A stretch of 64,000 bases of DNA from Locusta migratoria (GCA_026315105.1 CM048744.1:930309503-930373502), one strand, 5' to 3'; positions 38,251 to 49,787 are shown, counted from the first letter of the stretch. Notes: generated by a model not told the origin, from the letters alone. Program-made: numbers and translations.

Positions 38251-38620
38251 ATCGTTACACAGGTTAATGAAAGGCGTCTTTACAAATTATTACTTTGTAC
38301 TAAATATTACATGACACTTTTTTTAAATTTTATTTTTTAATATTTTTTTTTCAAATTTACTAATTTATATCTAAAAATTCATCTTTAGTGTAGAAGGAGT
38401 TGCCATGCAGAAGTTCTTTTAATTTATTTTTAAATGCTTGTTGGCTATCCGTCAGGCTTTTGATGCTGTTTGTTAGGTGACCAAAGACTTTTGTGGCAGC
38501 ATAATTCACCCTTTTCTGTGCCAAAGCTAGATTTAACCTTGTAAAATGAAGATCATTCTTTCTCCTAGTGTTGAAAATGCCACTGCCGTCCGGAAACATG
38601 AACATGATGAAGGGGTATAC

Positions 38621-39181
38621 AATCTGCAGTCAGTGTACGATACTTCTTGACCGTCAAGGTGCCCTTGCACGATCTCCCCTGGAGTCGTGAATGCACACGT
38701 GAATATTCCCCAGAGCTTGACTGAGCCGCAACCAGCTTGTCTCCATCTCGCGTACAGCTGTCAAGGAGCTGTTTCCCTGGTAGACAACAGATTCGTATCC
38801 TCCCATCGCCATGATGAAGAAGTTATCGGGATTCGTCAGTCCTACCAACGCTCTGCCATTGCTCCAACGTCGTGACATTTGCGGATGTCGATGTCGTGGT
38901 GTTGTCATTGGCACGAGCAGCGTTGTCGGATGCACTTAGTGAGCTCAAAAATAAACTGGAAAGACTACTGCACCAAACAGAACCGCGACGCATGACGTTA
39001 CGGCAGCCACCTTGAATAGGGACAAGTTGTTCTGCTATACCAAGTAAACACAAACACAGTTTATGACTACGATACGGCGCTTAATTTATTGAACAATGCA
39101 CTCCTTACTTTGCTTTGTATTTGCTAAACATTCCCTTCAATATAAGTTTCACTGTTACTCTCCACTGTTCTCTCTCTCTCT

Positions 39182-39185
<4 letters not shown>
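38621..39185. other. intron stretch with an open minus-strand frame, unassigned
   Basis: A minus-strand reading of 93 codons (38654-38935) with another frame upstream (38823-39053) contains ETSWLRLSQALGNIHVCIHD. I do not recognise it. GC is slightly raised. It may be part of an unknown repeat. Confidence 0.35.

Positions 39186-39241
<56 letters not shown>
39186..39241. repeat. poly-T tract after a CT run
   Basis: Fifty-six T in a row following (CT)n; no SINE body is attached. Confidence 0.97.
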
Positions 39242-39838
39242 CGCCATTAAATGTGACAACTTACACTTCCAAAAAAAAGTTACTTTTCTGCAAGAGATTT
39301 TTAGCTACAACCCATTCTGAATATTACTTCCTAGCTAAAGAGCCTACAAGGCGACTAAACATTCACATTATTTATACGGACCTCGCCAGAGTGAGAGCAA
39401 ACGTTCCAGTCTCATTTGATGCCAAATGAGTCTGTCTGTATAACTAATGAGAAAATAAATTTCGTTACAAGTCATTATGCAAAAAGTTGCTAAATTGTTC
39501 CATTCTTTTCATTTCAGGTATTAAACTATTTTCACTTCGTGAAACAAATAAAAGAATCCATCAGTAATAATTACAAAATACGGTACTTTGTCCACATAAA
39601 CAAGAATGTATAATTTTATTAATAATAAAATAGATAACTCATCTCAGAAACTGTTTATTGCGAACAAATTGCCTTCTCGGATTTATTTTAGTTTGCAAAT
39701 GAGTAGGAAAACTGAATACTGTTGGTACAGCATCTCTCAGCAGTGCCGGCCGCGGTGGCCGAGGGGACTGAGGCGCTCCAGTCACGGTCTGCACGGCCAA
39801 TACGGTCGGGGGTTCGAATCCCCCCTCGGGCATGGATA

Positions 39839-40254
39839 TTTGTGCCGTCCTTAGTGTTAGCTAGTTCGTAAGTAGTTTGTAAGTTTAGGGACTGATGACC
39901 CCGCAGTCAAGTCCCTTAACCTTAAGAAACATTTGAACATTTTTGTTGTAGCTCCTTAGTGTTAGTTCGTAAGTAGTTTGTAAGTTTAGGGACTGATGAC
40001 CCCGCAGTTAAGTCCCTTAACCTTAAGAAACATTTGAACATTTTTGTTGTAGCTCCTTAGTGTTAGCTAGTTCGTAAGTAGTTTGTAAGTTTAGGGACTG
40101 ATGACCCCGCAGTTAAGTCCCTTAACCTTAAGAAACATTTGAACATTTTTGTTGTAGCTCCTTAGTGTTAGCTAGTTCGTAAGTAGTTTGTAAGTTTAGG
40201 GACTGATGACCCCGCAGTTAAATCCCTTAACCTTAAGAAACATTTGAACATTTT
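39839..40254 (+). repeat. four tandem copies of the SINE 3' tail, about 105 bp each
   Basis: Each unit runs from a CCTTAGTGTTAG segment, through GTAAGTTTAGGGACTGATGA, to AAGAAACATTTGAACATTTT. Unit starts lie at about 39839, 39944, 40045 and 40150; spacing is 105, 101 and 105. The 101-bp unit lacks one CTAG. Confidence 0.93.
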
Positions 40255-40314
40255 TGAGTAGTTCCTTAAAGTTGAAGGGGTGGAGCTACGACCGAACGCC
40301 AACAGTTGAGACCC

Positions 40315-40514
40315 GCCGGCCGCAGTGGCCGAGGGGACTGAGGCGCGTCAGTCACGGTCTGCAGGCCACTACGGTCGGGGGTTCGAATCCCCCCTCGGGC
40401 ATGGATATTTGTGCTGTCCTTAGTTGTAGCTAGTTCATAAGTAGTTTGTAAGTTTAGGGACTGATGACCCCGTAGTTAAGTCCCATAAGCTTAACAAACA
40501 TTTGAACATTTTTT
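40315..40514 (+). repeat. second tRNA-derived SINE of the composite block
   Basis: The head is CGCCGGCCGCAGTGGCCGAG with box B GGGGGTTCGAATCCCCCC; the tail is short T. Its body carries the variant GTGCTGTCCTTAGTTGTAGC, so it is not an exact copy of the first unit. Confidence 0.92.
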
Positions 40515-40807
40515 TCTCAGCAGTTGCGATCGAAATATGTAACTGTCCTTGGTAAAGGTTCACTCCAAATGAGAATGTATTTTGTAGGAGTCCAGTTTTC
40601 TCTTTGTACTCCATGCACCCGTTTCTTCCCGAGTGCTGGTTTGAATCGAAGAGATCTGGAGAGATCATAAGTTACCATGTAGCAATATTTGCGCTTATCG
40701 GACATAACTTTCTTTACAATATATTGTCGAATACGTAACTCACCTGTGGAACTGAATGCTACTTCCAGTCGGCCAATGGTCAGTACATCCACACGCAACG
40801 CAACTTT

Positions 40808-41000
40808 TAAAAAGTCAAAGGTTTGTTAAGCTTATGGGACTTAACTGCGGGGTCACCAGTCCGTAAACTTACAAACTACTCATAAACTAACTTATACTAA
40901 AGACAACACAAACATCCATGCCCAAGGGAGGATCCCTGATGGAAAACAGTCTAGCGCATCGGAGCATAGCGCCTCATTGCGCTCGGCCACTCCGCCGCGG
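40808..41000 (-). repeat. tRNA-derived SINE (type 2) with decayed head
   Basis: The minus strand has GCGGCGGAGTGGCCGAGCGC, a broken box B, and the 3' body. CGCAACTTT at 40799-40807 and 41001-41009 flanks it. Confidence 0.88.
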
Positions 41001-41218
41001 CGCAACTTTAAACCATTGCGATTAAAATAACAAAAATCTTTATATAATAGCAAGAAGAAACAGAAAACGAATGCCCTCATCCAATAGGGTGTCTTCAGAA
41101 AAAGCAGCGTCACGGTTTTCTAGGCAAAGATGCCTTTGAGGAATTACTCCAGTTTATTATTGAGCTCACTGCCTGCAGAGGCCCATCATTAGGAGTATTC
41201 AGACACGCTTGTACGATG

Positions 41219-41939
41219 CGCGTTTTTTTTTTTTTAAGTAAGTTCCGTTTGAATAGAAGCACGCAACGAAAGGTTATTTCAAAACAGTAAATTTAATTTC
41301 AGAAAGTACCTACATACTATACTCTATTTGTCGACATAGTTGCCAAGTTTGTTCAAACACTTATCATGCCTCTCAATCAATTTTAAAATACCCTCTTCAT
41401 ACAATCTTGCCGCCTGTTCCGATAATCAGAGTTCACTGCCGTTTTGTAAAGCACTGATCTCGACACGTCAGAAAAGTCGTTTGAGAGACTTGTTATTGTG
41501 AAGCTCCTGTTTCACGAATCCTCGCTTCAGCTGAAACCTCCAAATCGTCTGTAATCGAAGATGGGCGATCGAAGCGGTCCTCATCATGGACGTTGTCACA
41601 GTCATCTTTGAATTCTCGTACCCATTTATGCACTTTGTCTTTACTTATAATAGTATCACCGTACACTTAGAAAATCTGTCGATAAATTTCTGCAGCAGAC
41701 AGGTTCCTTGATGACAAAAACCATATTACTGAGCGAACCTCACACGCGGCGGGCTAGTTGATAGTCTTAAACATTTTGAAAGCACAGAACAGATTCGTAC
41801 AGAGTAGCTACAGAGCTGAAAGCCTGGAACTGAGCACAGTTGTTCCCGAGGCATGCCGGTACACGACGCACGCGCTCGTTGCGGTATGTACGCGAACTAA
41901 TAGAGTCTACAACAAAACGGAACTTACTTAAAAAACGCG
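41219..41939 (-). mobile_element. mariner-type element, decayed
   Basis: The ends are inverted: GCGCGTTTTTT then AAGTAAGTTCCGTTT on the left, and AAACGGAACTTACTT then AAAAAACGCGC on the right. They resemble the ends of the copy at 9050 (AGTAAGTTCCGTTT). The minus strand holds scattered transposase-like words around 41330-41700 but no open frame. Confidence 0.78.
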
Positions 41940-42260
41940 CCTCTTACTTTGCTCTTCATAAGTGTTTGATGTTATTTCCACCTCAGTTCGCCACTTTTCC
42001 TGTTTCACCAGTCTCTCCAGCCTACGAAGTCCGACACCATTAATGACAGCTGGCCGCCCTCGACACTGGGACGTGGTTCTACCTTGGTTTTGCCACTTGT
42101 TGAAGATACTCGCCGCAGCTATCCTCGAACACCCGACAAGTGGTACAGTTTTCGAAATGCTAGTGCCCACCCTCTGGGCCATCACAATCTGCCTTCGGTG
42201 GAAATCCATTTTATATACGGACAGGGACAGCACACTCACTAGTACTACACGGTTCTGTGA
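41940..42260 (-). pseudogene. Tc1-like transposase N-terminus
   Basis: The minus strand reads FHRRQIVMAQRVGTSISKTV then PLVGCSRIAAASIFNKWQNQ, GRTTSQCRGRPAVI and RRLERLVKQ. This is a paired-type helix-turn-helix as in Tc1 transposases. The catalytic half is absent; the left edge abuts the mariner at 41939. Confidence 0.75.
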
Positions 42261-42428
42261 GGGTTAGAACTTAAATAGTGGCAACACTGCTTTGGAGACA
42301 CTATGCAATAGAATCTACTATTGTCGCTGGTAGCACACTTTGTTGACATATCTACCTTCCTCCGAGCAAATGGTCTCGCCCGTCCCACGTCACTGGCGTA
42401 TGCACAATCGAGGGAAACACAGTGACTT

Positions 42429-43350
42429 GTGATTGAGCGTTCTAACGTAAAGGTGTCACTATGTTTTCGAAACAGGAACAACGGAGTTGAATCAAATTTG
42501 AATGTGCCAGAGGTCGTACAGCACGACAGTGTCATCAAAGAGGCGTGCGGGGAATCGGCATTGCCATACAGACCAGTGGTGCGTTGGGTAAAAGCCTTCA
42601 ACGAAGGTCGGCAAATTGTGACAAACATGCATCGGGCAGGTGGTCCTAACGTCACTGAAGAAATGCACACTGTTGCCGCGTTAGTGCACAGTGATCGATG
42701 CCAGACGATTCGTGGGCTCGTCCACGAAACCGGGTTAGCGCATCAGTCTGTGCTTCGTACGCCTGGGAATGCAAAAAATTGCATCACGATGGGTTCCACA
42801 TGAAAGACGGAAATTCAGAAATGGATGCGTTACGACGCTGCTCAGACGCACTTGGAGCGTTATGAGCGCTAAGGAGGGGTTTTCTTACGCCGTATCGCAA
42901 CACTGGATGAGACACCGGCCACATTGTACGAGCCAAAACTGAAACGCCAATCCGAGGAATGGCGAGATTATGGGTCGCCGGGAAAGTCGAAAGTGAGTCA
43001 GAGTCCCAGTATGGTGAAAGTTATGGTGATTATCGTGTACTACTGTAATGGTGTTATCCTAACACATTATGTTCCTCCACGGCAGACCGTCAATACACAG
43101 TATTAATGTTTGTTTTTGGAGCATCACCTGCGACCAGCTTTGTGAGAGAAGCGGCAACACTTTCTGCGCAACCTACCCTTCACTTTGCACGACAATGCGC
43201 GGCGCATTCACCGCAAGCTGTGGTTGCTCTGTTCGGTCGATGGAACTATGAAGTACTCAACCCATGCTCTCACTCTGCAGTTTTAACCTTCTTCTTCTTC
43301 ACCCAAACACGTTCTTCTGTTACGAAATTGAGAATATCGTGATACCTCAG
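42429..43350 (+). pseudogene. mariner transposase, frame-broken
   Basis: In order: HTH part (YRPVVRWVKAFNEGRQIVTN); RAGGPNVTEEMHTVAALVHS; a broken region; ATLDETPATLYEPKLKRQSE with the first catalytic Asp; MVKVMVIIVYYCNGVILTHY; and FTLHDNARRIHRK with the second Asp. Stops separate the parts and the last Asp was not found. The 3' side is followed by a SINE. Confidence 0.8.
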
Positions 43351-43362
43351 AATTAGTTCTGT

Positions 43363-43560
43363 GGCCGGCCGCGGTGGCCGCGGGGACTGAGGCGCTCCAG
43401 TCACAGTCTGCACGGCCACTACGGTCGGGGGTTCGAATCCCCCCTCGGGCATGGATATTTGTGTCGTCCTTAGTACAAGGTAGTTCGTAAGTAGTTTGTA
43501 AGTTTAGGGACTGATGACCCCGTAGTTAAGTCCCATAAGCTTAACAAACATTTGAACATT
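43363..43560 (+). repeat. tRNA-derived SINE (type 1), 13-bp duplication
   Basis: Full length, between GAATTAGTTCTGT (43350-43362) and GAATTAGTCCTGT (43561-43573), one mismatch. It ends at AACATT with no homopolymer tail. Confidence 0.95.
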
Positions 43561-43754
43561 GAATTAGTCCTGTCAATCGATCCTTTTTTTTAAAAGTCAA
43601 GTTGTACCATTCATTTCTTTTCCCACGATTAGATTCAGTAGGATACCTGTTCATTAGTTATCCGAACTCTTCTTCAAACCTTCAGCACTTTTCTGAAGCA
43701 TTACGACTCCGAAACTTCTGTTACATTCCTGTTGACCCTGTTTATGGTCTGCGT

Positions 43755-43930
43755 ATCATTCCTGTATAGAGAATAGGCCGTGTCTTTTCAAAGCAGCTAT
43801 CCTGGCATTTGTCTGGAGTAATCTGGCCGAATCACAGAAATGCGGATAGCCTGATGCGGATTTGGAACGTCGTCCTCCCGAATGCGCGTCATGTTTGTTA
43901 ACCACTCTGCTACCTTGTTCGGTCGGTCTG
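43755..43930 (-). repeat. tRNA-like SINE (type 3), degenerate
   Basis: GGCCGTGTCTTTTCAAAGCA, GGCATTTGTCTGGAGTAATC and the right-hand tRNA-like head line up with the copies at 28175 and 52537. A piece resembling the end of the foldback SINE family follows at 43930-43960. Confidence 0.65.
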
Positions 43931-44339
43931 CTACAGAGTTTTAATTTACCAGGGACTTTCAATGTTTATTTTTCAGAAACTCATTTCCTCCTGTTATCAG
44001 CGAGTATTTTACAACCTCTATACTTGCACCATCCTCAGCTATTTTCCCGTCTGAATAGCAGAACTCAGTCACGCTTAGGCCTGAGCGGTGTACAAGTGTG
44101 GTATTCATTTTAAGACACCGTTTAGCCCGCATAGACTGGGCGGAGGGTAATGCTCTATCCCACACCGCTGCTGATGTCTACGACTCTTGCGCCGCTGGCA
44201 AAGGAAGATTCTGGGACATCAGTAGTACTCACCCAGCATGAGTATCTGTAATTACGATCTCTTTGCGAAGTTGAAGGGACCATTACAAGGGATCCGATAC
44301 AACACCAGAGATAGAGCGAATTAATACGGGTATGGACAA

Positions 44340-45480
44340 AGGTACACTGGTCAAAACAATTAGGGGATCAGTTGAGATACCTACATTCTCAACTATTGTC
44401 AACGGCAGAATGAACTAAAATAATTCGACGTCTTTCTGTCGGTTCTGCAGAGTGGAGACAACAATATTACGGCAACCGAGGTAGCGGTAATAACAGAAAG
44501 TTGCTGCTCAGGGAGTTGGCATTGTTTGTGTTTTCTCTATCAAACAAATTACATGAGCAGTTGGGTTCAGATAGTGTATTGAACAGGTAGTGCAATGCAA
44601 AATCAACGTGACTTGGCCGAAGCTATGGCTTGGAGAGCCATAGGAAGGTTAGAAGCGAGACAGACACACAGGGAGGTGGCTGCAGCTATTGCAGTGTCCC
44701 AGAGTGTATTTTCCAGGACCTGGACGCGATTTCAGACAACAGGAACCGTTCGCCAAAGGCAAAGCCGAGGTCGTCCATGGGTAACAACAGCGAGAGATGA
44801 CCGTTATCTCCGGTTAACAAGCCGACGAGAGCAGCTCAGCTTCAACGTACCCTCCAGGCGGCAACAGAAGGCGCAATATCAGCATACAGTCCGAAATCTC
44901 CTTCGGGAATGAGGCCTCTACAGACGGAGATCTATGGTGTGTGTCCCATTAAAACCACGACACCGTTTAGCCCGCAGAAACTGGGCGGAAGAACATCAGG
45001 ACTAGAGTAACGAATGGCGCCGGGCACTGTTCACAGATAAGTCAAGATTTTGTGTGCAGCCGGATAACCGTCGTTCCCTCATCTGGAGAGAACGTGGAAC
45101 TCGGAACAGTCCTGCTTACGTGCAGGAAACGTCACCATATTATGGTGGTCGACGAATGTTGTGGGCGGGAGAGAGTATTGGCCGACATACGGACCTCTAC
45201 GTGGCTCAGAATGGCGCTTTGACTGCTCGGACGTATGAATACGATATCCTTCGACCTTTTGTTATGTCCTACGCTGGTGCCATAGGAGAAAGGTTCCTTC
45301 TGGTGGACGATAACTCTCGTCTCCACAGAAATGCACTGACGGACAGCATGCTTGAAGCTGAGGGAACTGAACGAATGGGGTGGCCAGCTTATTCATCGAA
45401 CTTAAACCCGATTGAACACGTCTGGGCTGCACTTGGCAGTCGCATTGCAGCCGACCCATGGGCGGATCCAAGGGATGGGA
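44340..45480 (+). pseudogene. Tc1-like transposase, DDE residues visible, frame-broken
   Basis: The HTH part (REVAAAIAVSQSVFSRTWTR) and the GRPWVTTARDDRYLRL linker come first. The catalytic part then shows FTDKSRF (first Asp), YVQETSPYYGGRRMLWAG, LLVDDNSRLHRNALTD (second Asp) and WPAYSSNLNPIEHVWAALGS (Glu). The middle is broken by stops near 44912 and 45005. The end is replaced by a CT/T-rich tract. A related short fragment lies at 44095-44170. Confidence 0.8.
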
Positions 45481-45850
45481 GGAGGGACGAAGTGTCGTTG
45501 CCCCGCCCCCCAGTAGCTCTTTTTTTTCTTTTTCTTTTCTTTCTTTCCTTTTTTAAAATGCGAGGTTAGCGTGTTATCACTGTACTGAGTCTTCAAGACT
45601 GTGACTTTTGTTTGATTGGAAGTAGGGTAAAAAGGGGTGGCCGGTACTAGAGTCTTGCTACAGAGCCAGAGTTTAGCTAACGGTGTGCCACTGTCCTGGC
45701 CGTCCGAGGTGATCCCACGCCTTATAAAGGTCAACGAGAATGGCGTTTTTCACTAATATGGTAGCCCCAAGATGCCACGCTCTAAGTAAACGCCATGTAA
45801 ACCTCAATCAGGGAGTTGAGACAGCAAAATATTGTACTGTATTGCAATTT
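45481..45850. other. intron stretch without recognised elements
   Basis: A T/CT-rich tract at 45517-45555 ends the preceding transposon relic. Nothing else was recognised. Confidence 0.45.
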
Positions 45851-46920
45851 ACACTCCTGGCCATTAAAATTGCTACACCACGAAAATGACGTGCTACAAC
45901 GCGAAATTTAACCGACAGGAAGAGGATGCTGTGATATGCAAATGATTAGTTTTTCAGAGCATTCACACAAGGTTAGCGCCGGTGGCGACACCTACAACGT
46001 GCTGAAATGAGGAAAGTTTCCAACCGATTTCTCGTACACAAACAGCAGTTGACCGGTATTGCCTGGTGAAATGTTGTTCTGATGCCTCGTCTACGGAGGA
46101 TAAATGCCTACCATAACGTCTCCGACTTTGATAAAGGTCGGATTGTAGCGTATAGCGATTGCGGTTTATCGTATCGCGACATTGCTGCTCGCGTTGGTCG
46201 CGATCCAATGACTGTTACGAGAATATGGAATCGGTGGGTTCAGGAGGGCAATACGAAACGACGTGCTGGATCCCAAGTGCCTCGTATCAATAGCAGTGCG
46301 ATGACAGGCGTCTTATTCGCATGGCTGTAACGAATCGTGCAGCCACGTCTCGATCCCTGAGTCAACAGGTTGGGACGTTTACAAGACAACAACCATCTGC
46401 ACAAACAGTTCGACGTCGTTTGCAACAGCATGGACTATTAGCTCGAAGATCATGGCTGCGGTTACCCTTGATGCTGCATCGCCGCGGTGGAGTAGCCGAG
46501 CGGTCTAAAGCGTCTCGCTGCGGAGCGCGCGGTTGCTCGCCGTGAAGGTTCGAGTCCTCCCTGGGGCATGGGTGTGTGTGTGTTGTCCTTAGGTTAGTTT
46601 ACCTAGGTTTAAGTAGTTTGTAAGCTATGGAGTGATGACCACGCAGTTTGGTCCGATAGATTTACAAACATTTGAACATTTGACGCTGCATCACAGATAA
46701 GAGCGCCTGCGATGGTAAACGCAACGACGAACCTGGGTGCACGAATGGCAAAACGTCATTTTTTCGGATGAATCTAGGTTCCGTTTACAGCATCATGATG
46801 CTCGCGTCCGTGTTTGGCGACATCGCGGTGTACGCACATTAGAAGCGTGTATTCGTCATCGCCATACTGGCGTATCACCCTCACGCTATTTGAGAGTCGA
46901 ACGTTAGAGAAACAATCTGC
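45851..46920 (+). mobile_element. Tc1-like element, decayed, with nested SINE
   Basis: The left end, TTACACTCCTGGCCATTAAA then ATTGCTACACC, is the inverted terminus I know from a widespread insect Tc1 group. The coding part starts MPRLRRINAYHNVSDFDKGR then IVAYSDCGLSYRDIAARVGR and DPMTVTRIWNRWVQEG. Later words include RHFF (FSDES-like region) and LATSRCTHIRSVY. The right inverted end was not found. Confidence 0.78.
46481..46679 (+). repeat. tRNA-derived SINE (type 2) in a Tc1 element, 13-bp duplication
   Basis: The head is GCCGCGGTGGAGTAGCCGAG with box B AAGGTTCGAGTCCTCCCT. It is flanked by TTGATGCTGCATC (46468-46480) and TTGACGCTGCATC (46680-46692), which are Tc1 coding sequence. Confidence 0.95.
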
Positions 46921-47689
46921 AAATGATTACATGAACTCTCTGGCAAGCATTAAGTTTGAAATGCAGAGTTATGTAAATCCAGATATCTGCGTGGATGGCC
47001 TTCAGCGGCACGGACTGGTGACCAGACAGGCAATCTAGACGTCAAACCTTCACACTTCAACTACATACACTTCCTGTATCACTGTGTGGCTATTTGCACA
47101 AATTTCTCATGTCCGAGGTGACCTAGCTGTTACGTCATTGGTATAATGTTTTGGAGAATCAAGAATGAAATACTCGTCTGCTCATTATAATTGATGCTGT
47201 CCCTAGTTTCATTAAAAGTTGACACTGGGATGATCCTTACTCATTCGCCTACAAACAGAACTCATTTGTGTCTGTAATGCCTGTGTACAAGATATCATCT
47301 TCCCTCTTTCCTACTTTGGTCTTAGCTTTAATTACCAGGGCAGATACGAGTCATGCCTATTTTGACTGAAGTTCCACTTCGTGTCTAACGCCTTTATTTT
47401 GTTATTGTTCTTATGCTTGAAAATTATTTGCACTACAAGTTTTTACAATTGTTTCTTTTTTTTTTAAGTTTTAACCAACTAGTCAACGAAAAATACGAAC
47501 GGGAGCTAATGATAGTCATAATCGTAAATACTAATGTAATCATAGTGCCATAGTGCAAGCCAGTTTTGTGTGACTTTCACTGTCGTCGTAACGCGAGCCT
47601 AAAGGACATACACGTAAAAATTACATGGAGCAGGCAGATACGCGCTATTCTGTTGAGAAGCGCAAGGTCAAGAATGAGCTCGCCGCGAC
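46921..47689. other. intron stretch, nothing firmly recognised
   Basis: Composition is ordinary with one T-rich run near 47455-47465. The right part may belong to the LINE that becomes recognisable after 47690. Confidence 0.4.
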
Positions 47690-48125
47690 GTCACATGACC
47701 TGGTTTCTGCAGCTTACGCAAGGCATTAGGTATGCTCCAACAGAGTGTACTCAGCAGTTACAGCTTCCGAACTGAATATCCGAGATAACTCAGTTTCTTA
47801 ATGTTTTGCTGGATAAATAGCCGACTCCTAGAGACAATGTGTTAGACCTGCTGATGATAAATAGAAACGAACTTCCGATTAAGTTTGCATATATCAGGGA
47901 ATCAGCGATCATAAGGCCGTTACAACATAAACGAATACAGCCATTAATAGAAATGTAAAAAAAAAAAAAAGGGTAGGAAGATCTTTCTGTTTAACAAAAG
48001 CGAAAAGGGAAAGAATGCTCAACACAAAAGTTTCGTTTCTAACACTGACCTTGTTGAGCATCCGTGGACAAGTTCAAGAGCCCAGTAAAATACGCCATAG
48101 ATAAGTATGAGAGTTTGGAAACTGT

Positions 48126-48262
48126 GACATCTACATCTACATAGATACTCTACAAATCACATTTAAGAGCCTGGCAGAGGTTTCATTAATCACTTTCATA
48201 ACTTTTCTGTACCGTTCCATTCTCTAACAGCGTGCGGGAAGAAAGAACACCTAAATCGTTCC
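48126..48262 (-). repeat. 3' end of a CR1/Jockey-like LINE, inverted in another LINE
   Basis: On the minus strand it reads from CGATTTAGGTGTTCTTTCTT to the terminal TAGATGTAGATG tail, the same 3' UTR as at 33400-33536. It is only 137 bp long and extremely 5'-truncated. Confidence 0.82.
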
Positions 48263-48636
48263 GAAAGCAAGGAGAACTTCACCGCAAATATAAAAGTAGC
48301 TGAAGTCTTCCAGACCAGCAAAAATTAAACGATGCCAAAATTAGACTAAAGGCTGCCGAACGAGAGGCATTAACGACTTTCAGAAGAATATTTTTTGTAC
48401 CGACTTGGCAGAAAGTCCTAAGAAACTTTGCTCCTACGTCAAATCCGATTTTCAGACACTCCGTGACCAAAATAGCGTTGTAACTGAGTATGACGCACAA
48501 AAGGCGGAAATAGTAAATGTCTTTTTCCAAGGCTGTTTCACAGAGGAAGATTGCACTGTAGTTCATCCTCTAAACCATCACACGAATGACAAATGGCAGA
48601 TAATGAAATAAATGTCAGAGGGATAGAAAAGCAATC

Positions 48637-48903
48637 AATAATAATAATTTCGTGTAGCATTGGCCTGGTGCAAGTCTTTCAATTGGACGTCATTTCGGCG
48701 ACTTGAGTGTCCCTAGCCTACCCCAGTTATCCAACCGGGAAAGGGGAATCCCAACCACATGTCGTTTGTGGCGACTCCTCACATCGTTGAGAGGTGAAGG
48801 ATGGCTTAAAGCGCAGACAGAAAAAATCTGAGGTCCGACCGAGTATCGAACCCGCGACCCTTCGAGTTCCATTCGAGCGCTTTACCCCAAGACCACCGGG
48901 CCC
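48637..48903 (-). repeat. tRNA-like SINE of a second family
   Basis: The head on the minus strand is GGCCCGGTGGTCTTGGGGTA, with AAAGCGCTCGAATGG and box B GTCGCGGGTTCGATACTCGG. The body includes GTCGCCACAAACGACATGTG. It interrupts the LINE between linker and RT, at the same LINE position as the remnant at 18061-18096. Confidence 0.82.
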
Positions 48904-49787
48904 GAGTTGAAAAAGCAATTAAAATCGTTCAGTAGTGAAAAGGTCCCCTTCTAGCAGCTGCGAAATGATGGTCTGTAGGGGAGCGAAGCGTTGCTAACGA
49001 TTGGAAAAAGGTGCAGATCATTCCCGTTTCCGAGAAGGATCGTACATTCGATGTGCGAAACTATAGGTCTGACATCAGTCAGTTGCAGACTTTTGGAACA
49101 CGTTCTACGTTTGAGTGTTATGACATTTCTGGAGACCGGAAATCTCCTTTGTAGTAGTCGACATGGTTTCCGAAAAGGAACCATCATGTGAAATCCAACT
49201 CGCGCTATTCATCCACAAGATCCAGAGGGCAGTAGATACAGGATCACGGATATATGCCGTGTTTCTTGACTTCCGTAAGGCGTTCGATACTGTTCAGCAT
49301 CGTCGCCTGAGAAACAAAGTGCCAACATACGGAATATCAGACCAACTGTGTTTGTAGCTAACATAACGCAGCATGTTATTCTCAGCAGAGAGAAGTCTTC
49401 AGACGTTAAAGTGAACTCAGACGTGCCCCAGCGGAGTGTTATAGAATCCGCGTTTCACAATATATGTCAATGACCTCGAAGATAACATCGACAATTCATT
49501 GAGGCTTTTCGCGGATTGCTGCTTTTTATTGAGAAGTCGCAATACTGGAAAAGGGTAGAGTCAACCAATATATTACTTCCTCCTACCCATATTCCGCGAA
49601 ACGACCATAAAAATAAAATTAGGCAGATTAGGACCCACATGGAGGCTTACCGCCAATCGTTTTTCACGCGAACCACACGCGATTGGAATGATAGGAGGAA
49701 GGATCATTGGTACACCAAGTAGATAACTCTGAATTCCAAATTTTTCGCATTCCTGAAACAGTATCCTGATTAAAATCATTGTAGTTG

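Larger units (their letters stand above)
36905..38620 (-). mobile_element. LINE 3' end (Jockey-like), interrupted by about 1.3 kb
   Basis: The C-terminus on the minus strand (38620-38360) reads KNDLHFTRLNLALAQKRVNY, then FGHLTNSIKSLTDSQQAF and HGNSFYTKDEFL. This is a common end of jockey-type ORF2 proteins in insects. The 3' UTR appears to run to 38256 and resume at about 36980-36905, ending in a TTAGATTAGA-like tail. The 36980-38255 stretch is then an insertion that carries a SINE and a short tandem repeat. Confidence 0.5.
39745..40514 (+). mobile_element. composite SINE: SINE, three extra 3'-tail repeats, linker, second SINE; 10-bp duplication
   Basis: TCTCAGCAGT flanks the whole 770-bp block (39735-39744 and 40515-40524). 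Inside are a full type-1 SINE (39745-39943), three further tandem copies of its 3' tail (39944-40254), about 60 bp of linker, and a second type-1 SINE (40315-40514). The outer duplication belongs to the block as a unit, which suggests one insertion event. Confidence 0.85.
47690..49730 (+). mobile_element. CR1/Jockey-like LINE, interrupted
   Basis: Pieces in order: endonuclease end (DNVLDLLMINRNELPIKFAY then IRESAI, 47830-47940); linker (AESPKKLCSYVKSDFQTLRD, 48266-48610); RT start (48904-49365, KEPSCEIQLALFIHKIQ and FLDFRKAFDTVQHRRL); and a 3' end (RNDHKNKIRQIRTHMEAYRQ then TRDWNDRRKDHWYTK, 49560-49720). A foreign LINE 3' end and a SINE separate them. It is non-functional. Confidence 0.72.

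Noticed and set aside
38654..39053. Minus-strand frames near 38.7-39.0 kb as a novel gene
   Set aside because: Two frames would have to be joined, there is no splice evidence, and surroundings are repeat-rich. Kept only as an unassigned stretch.
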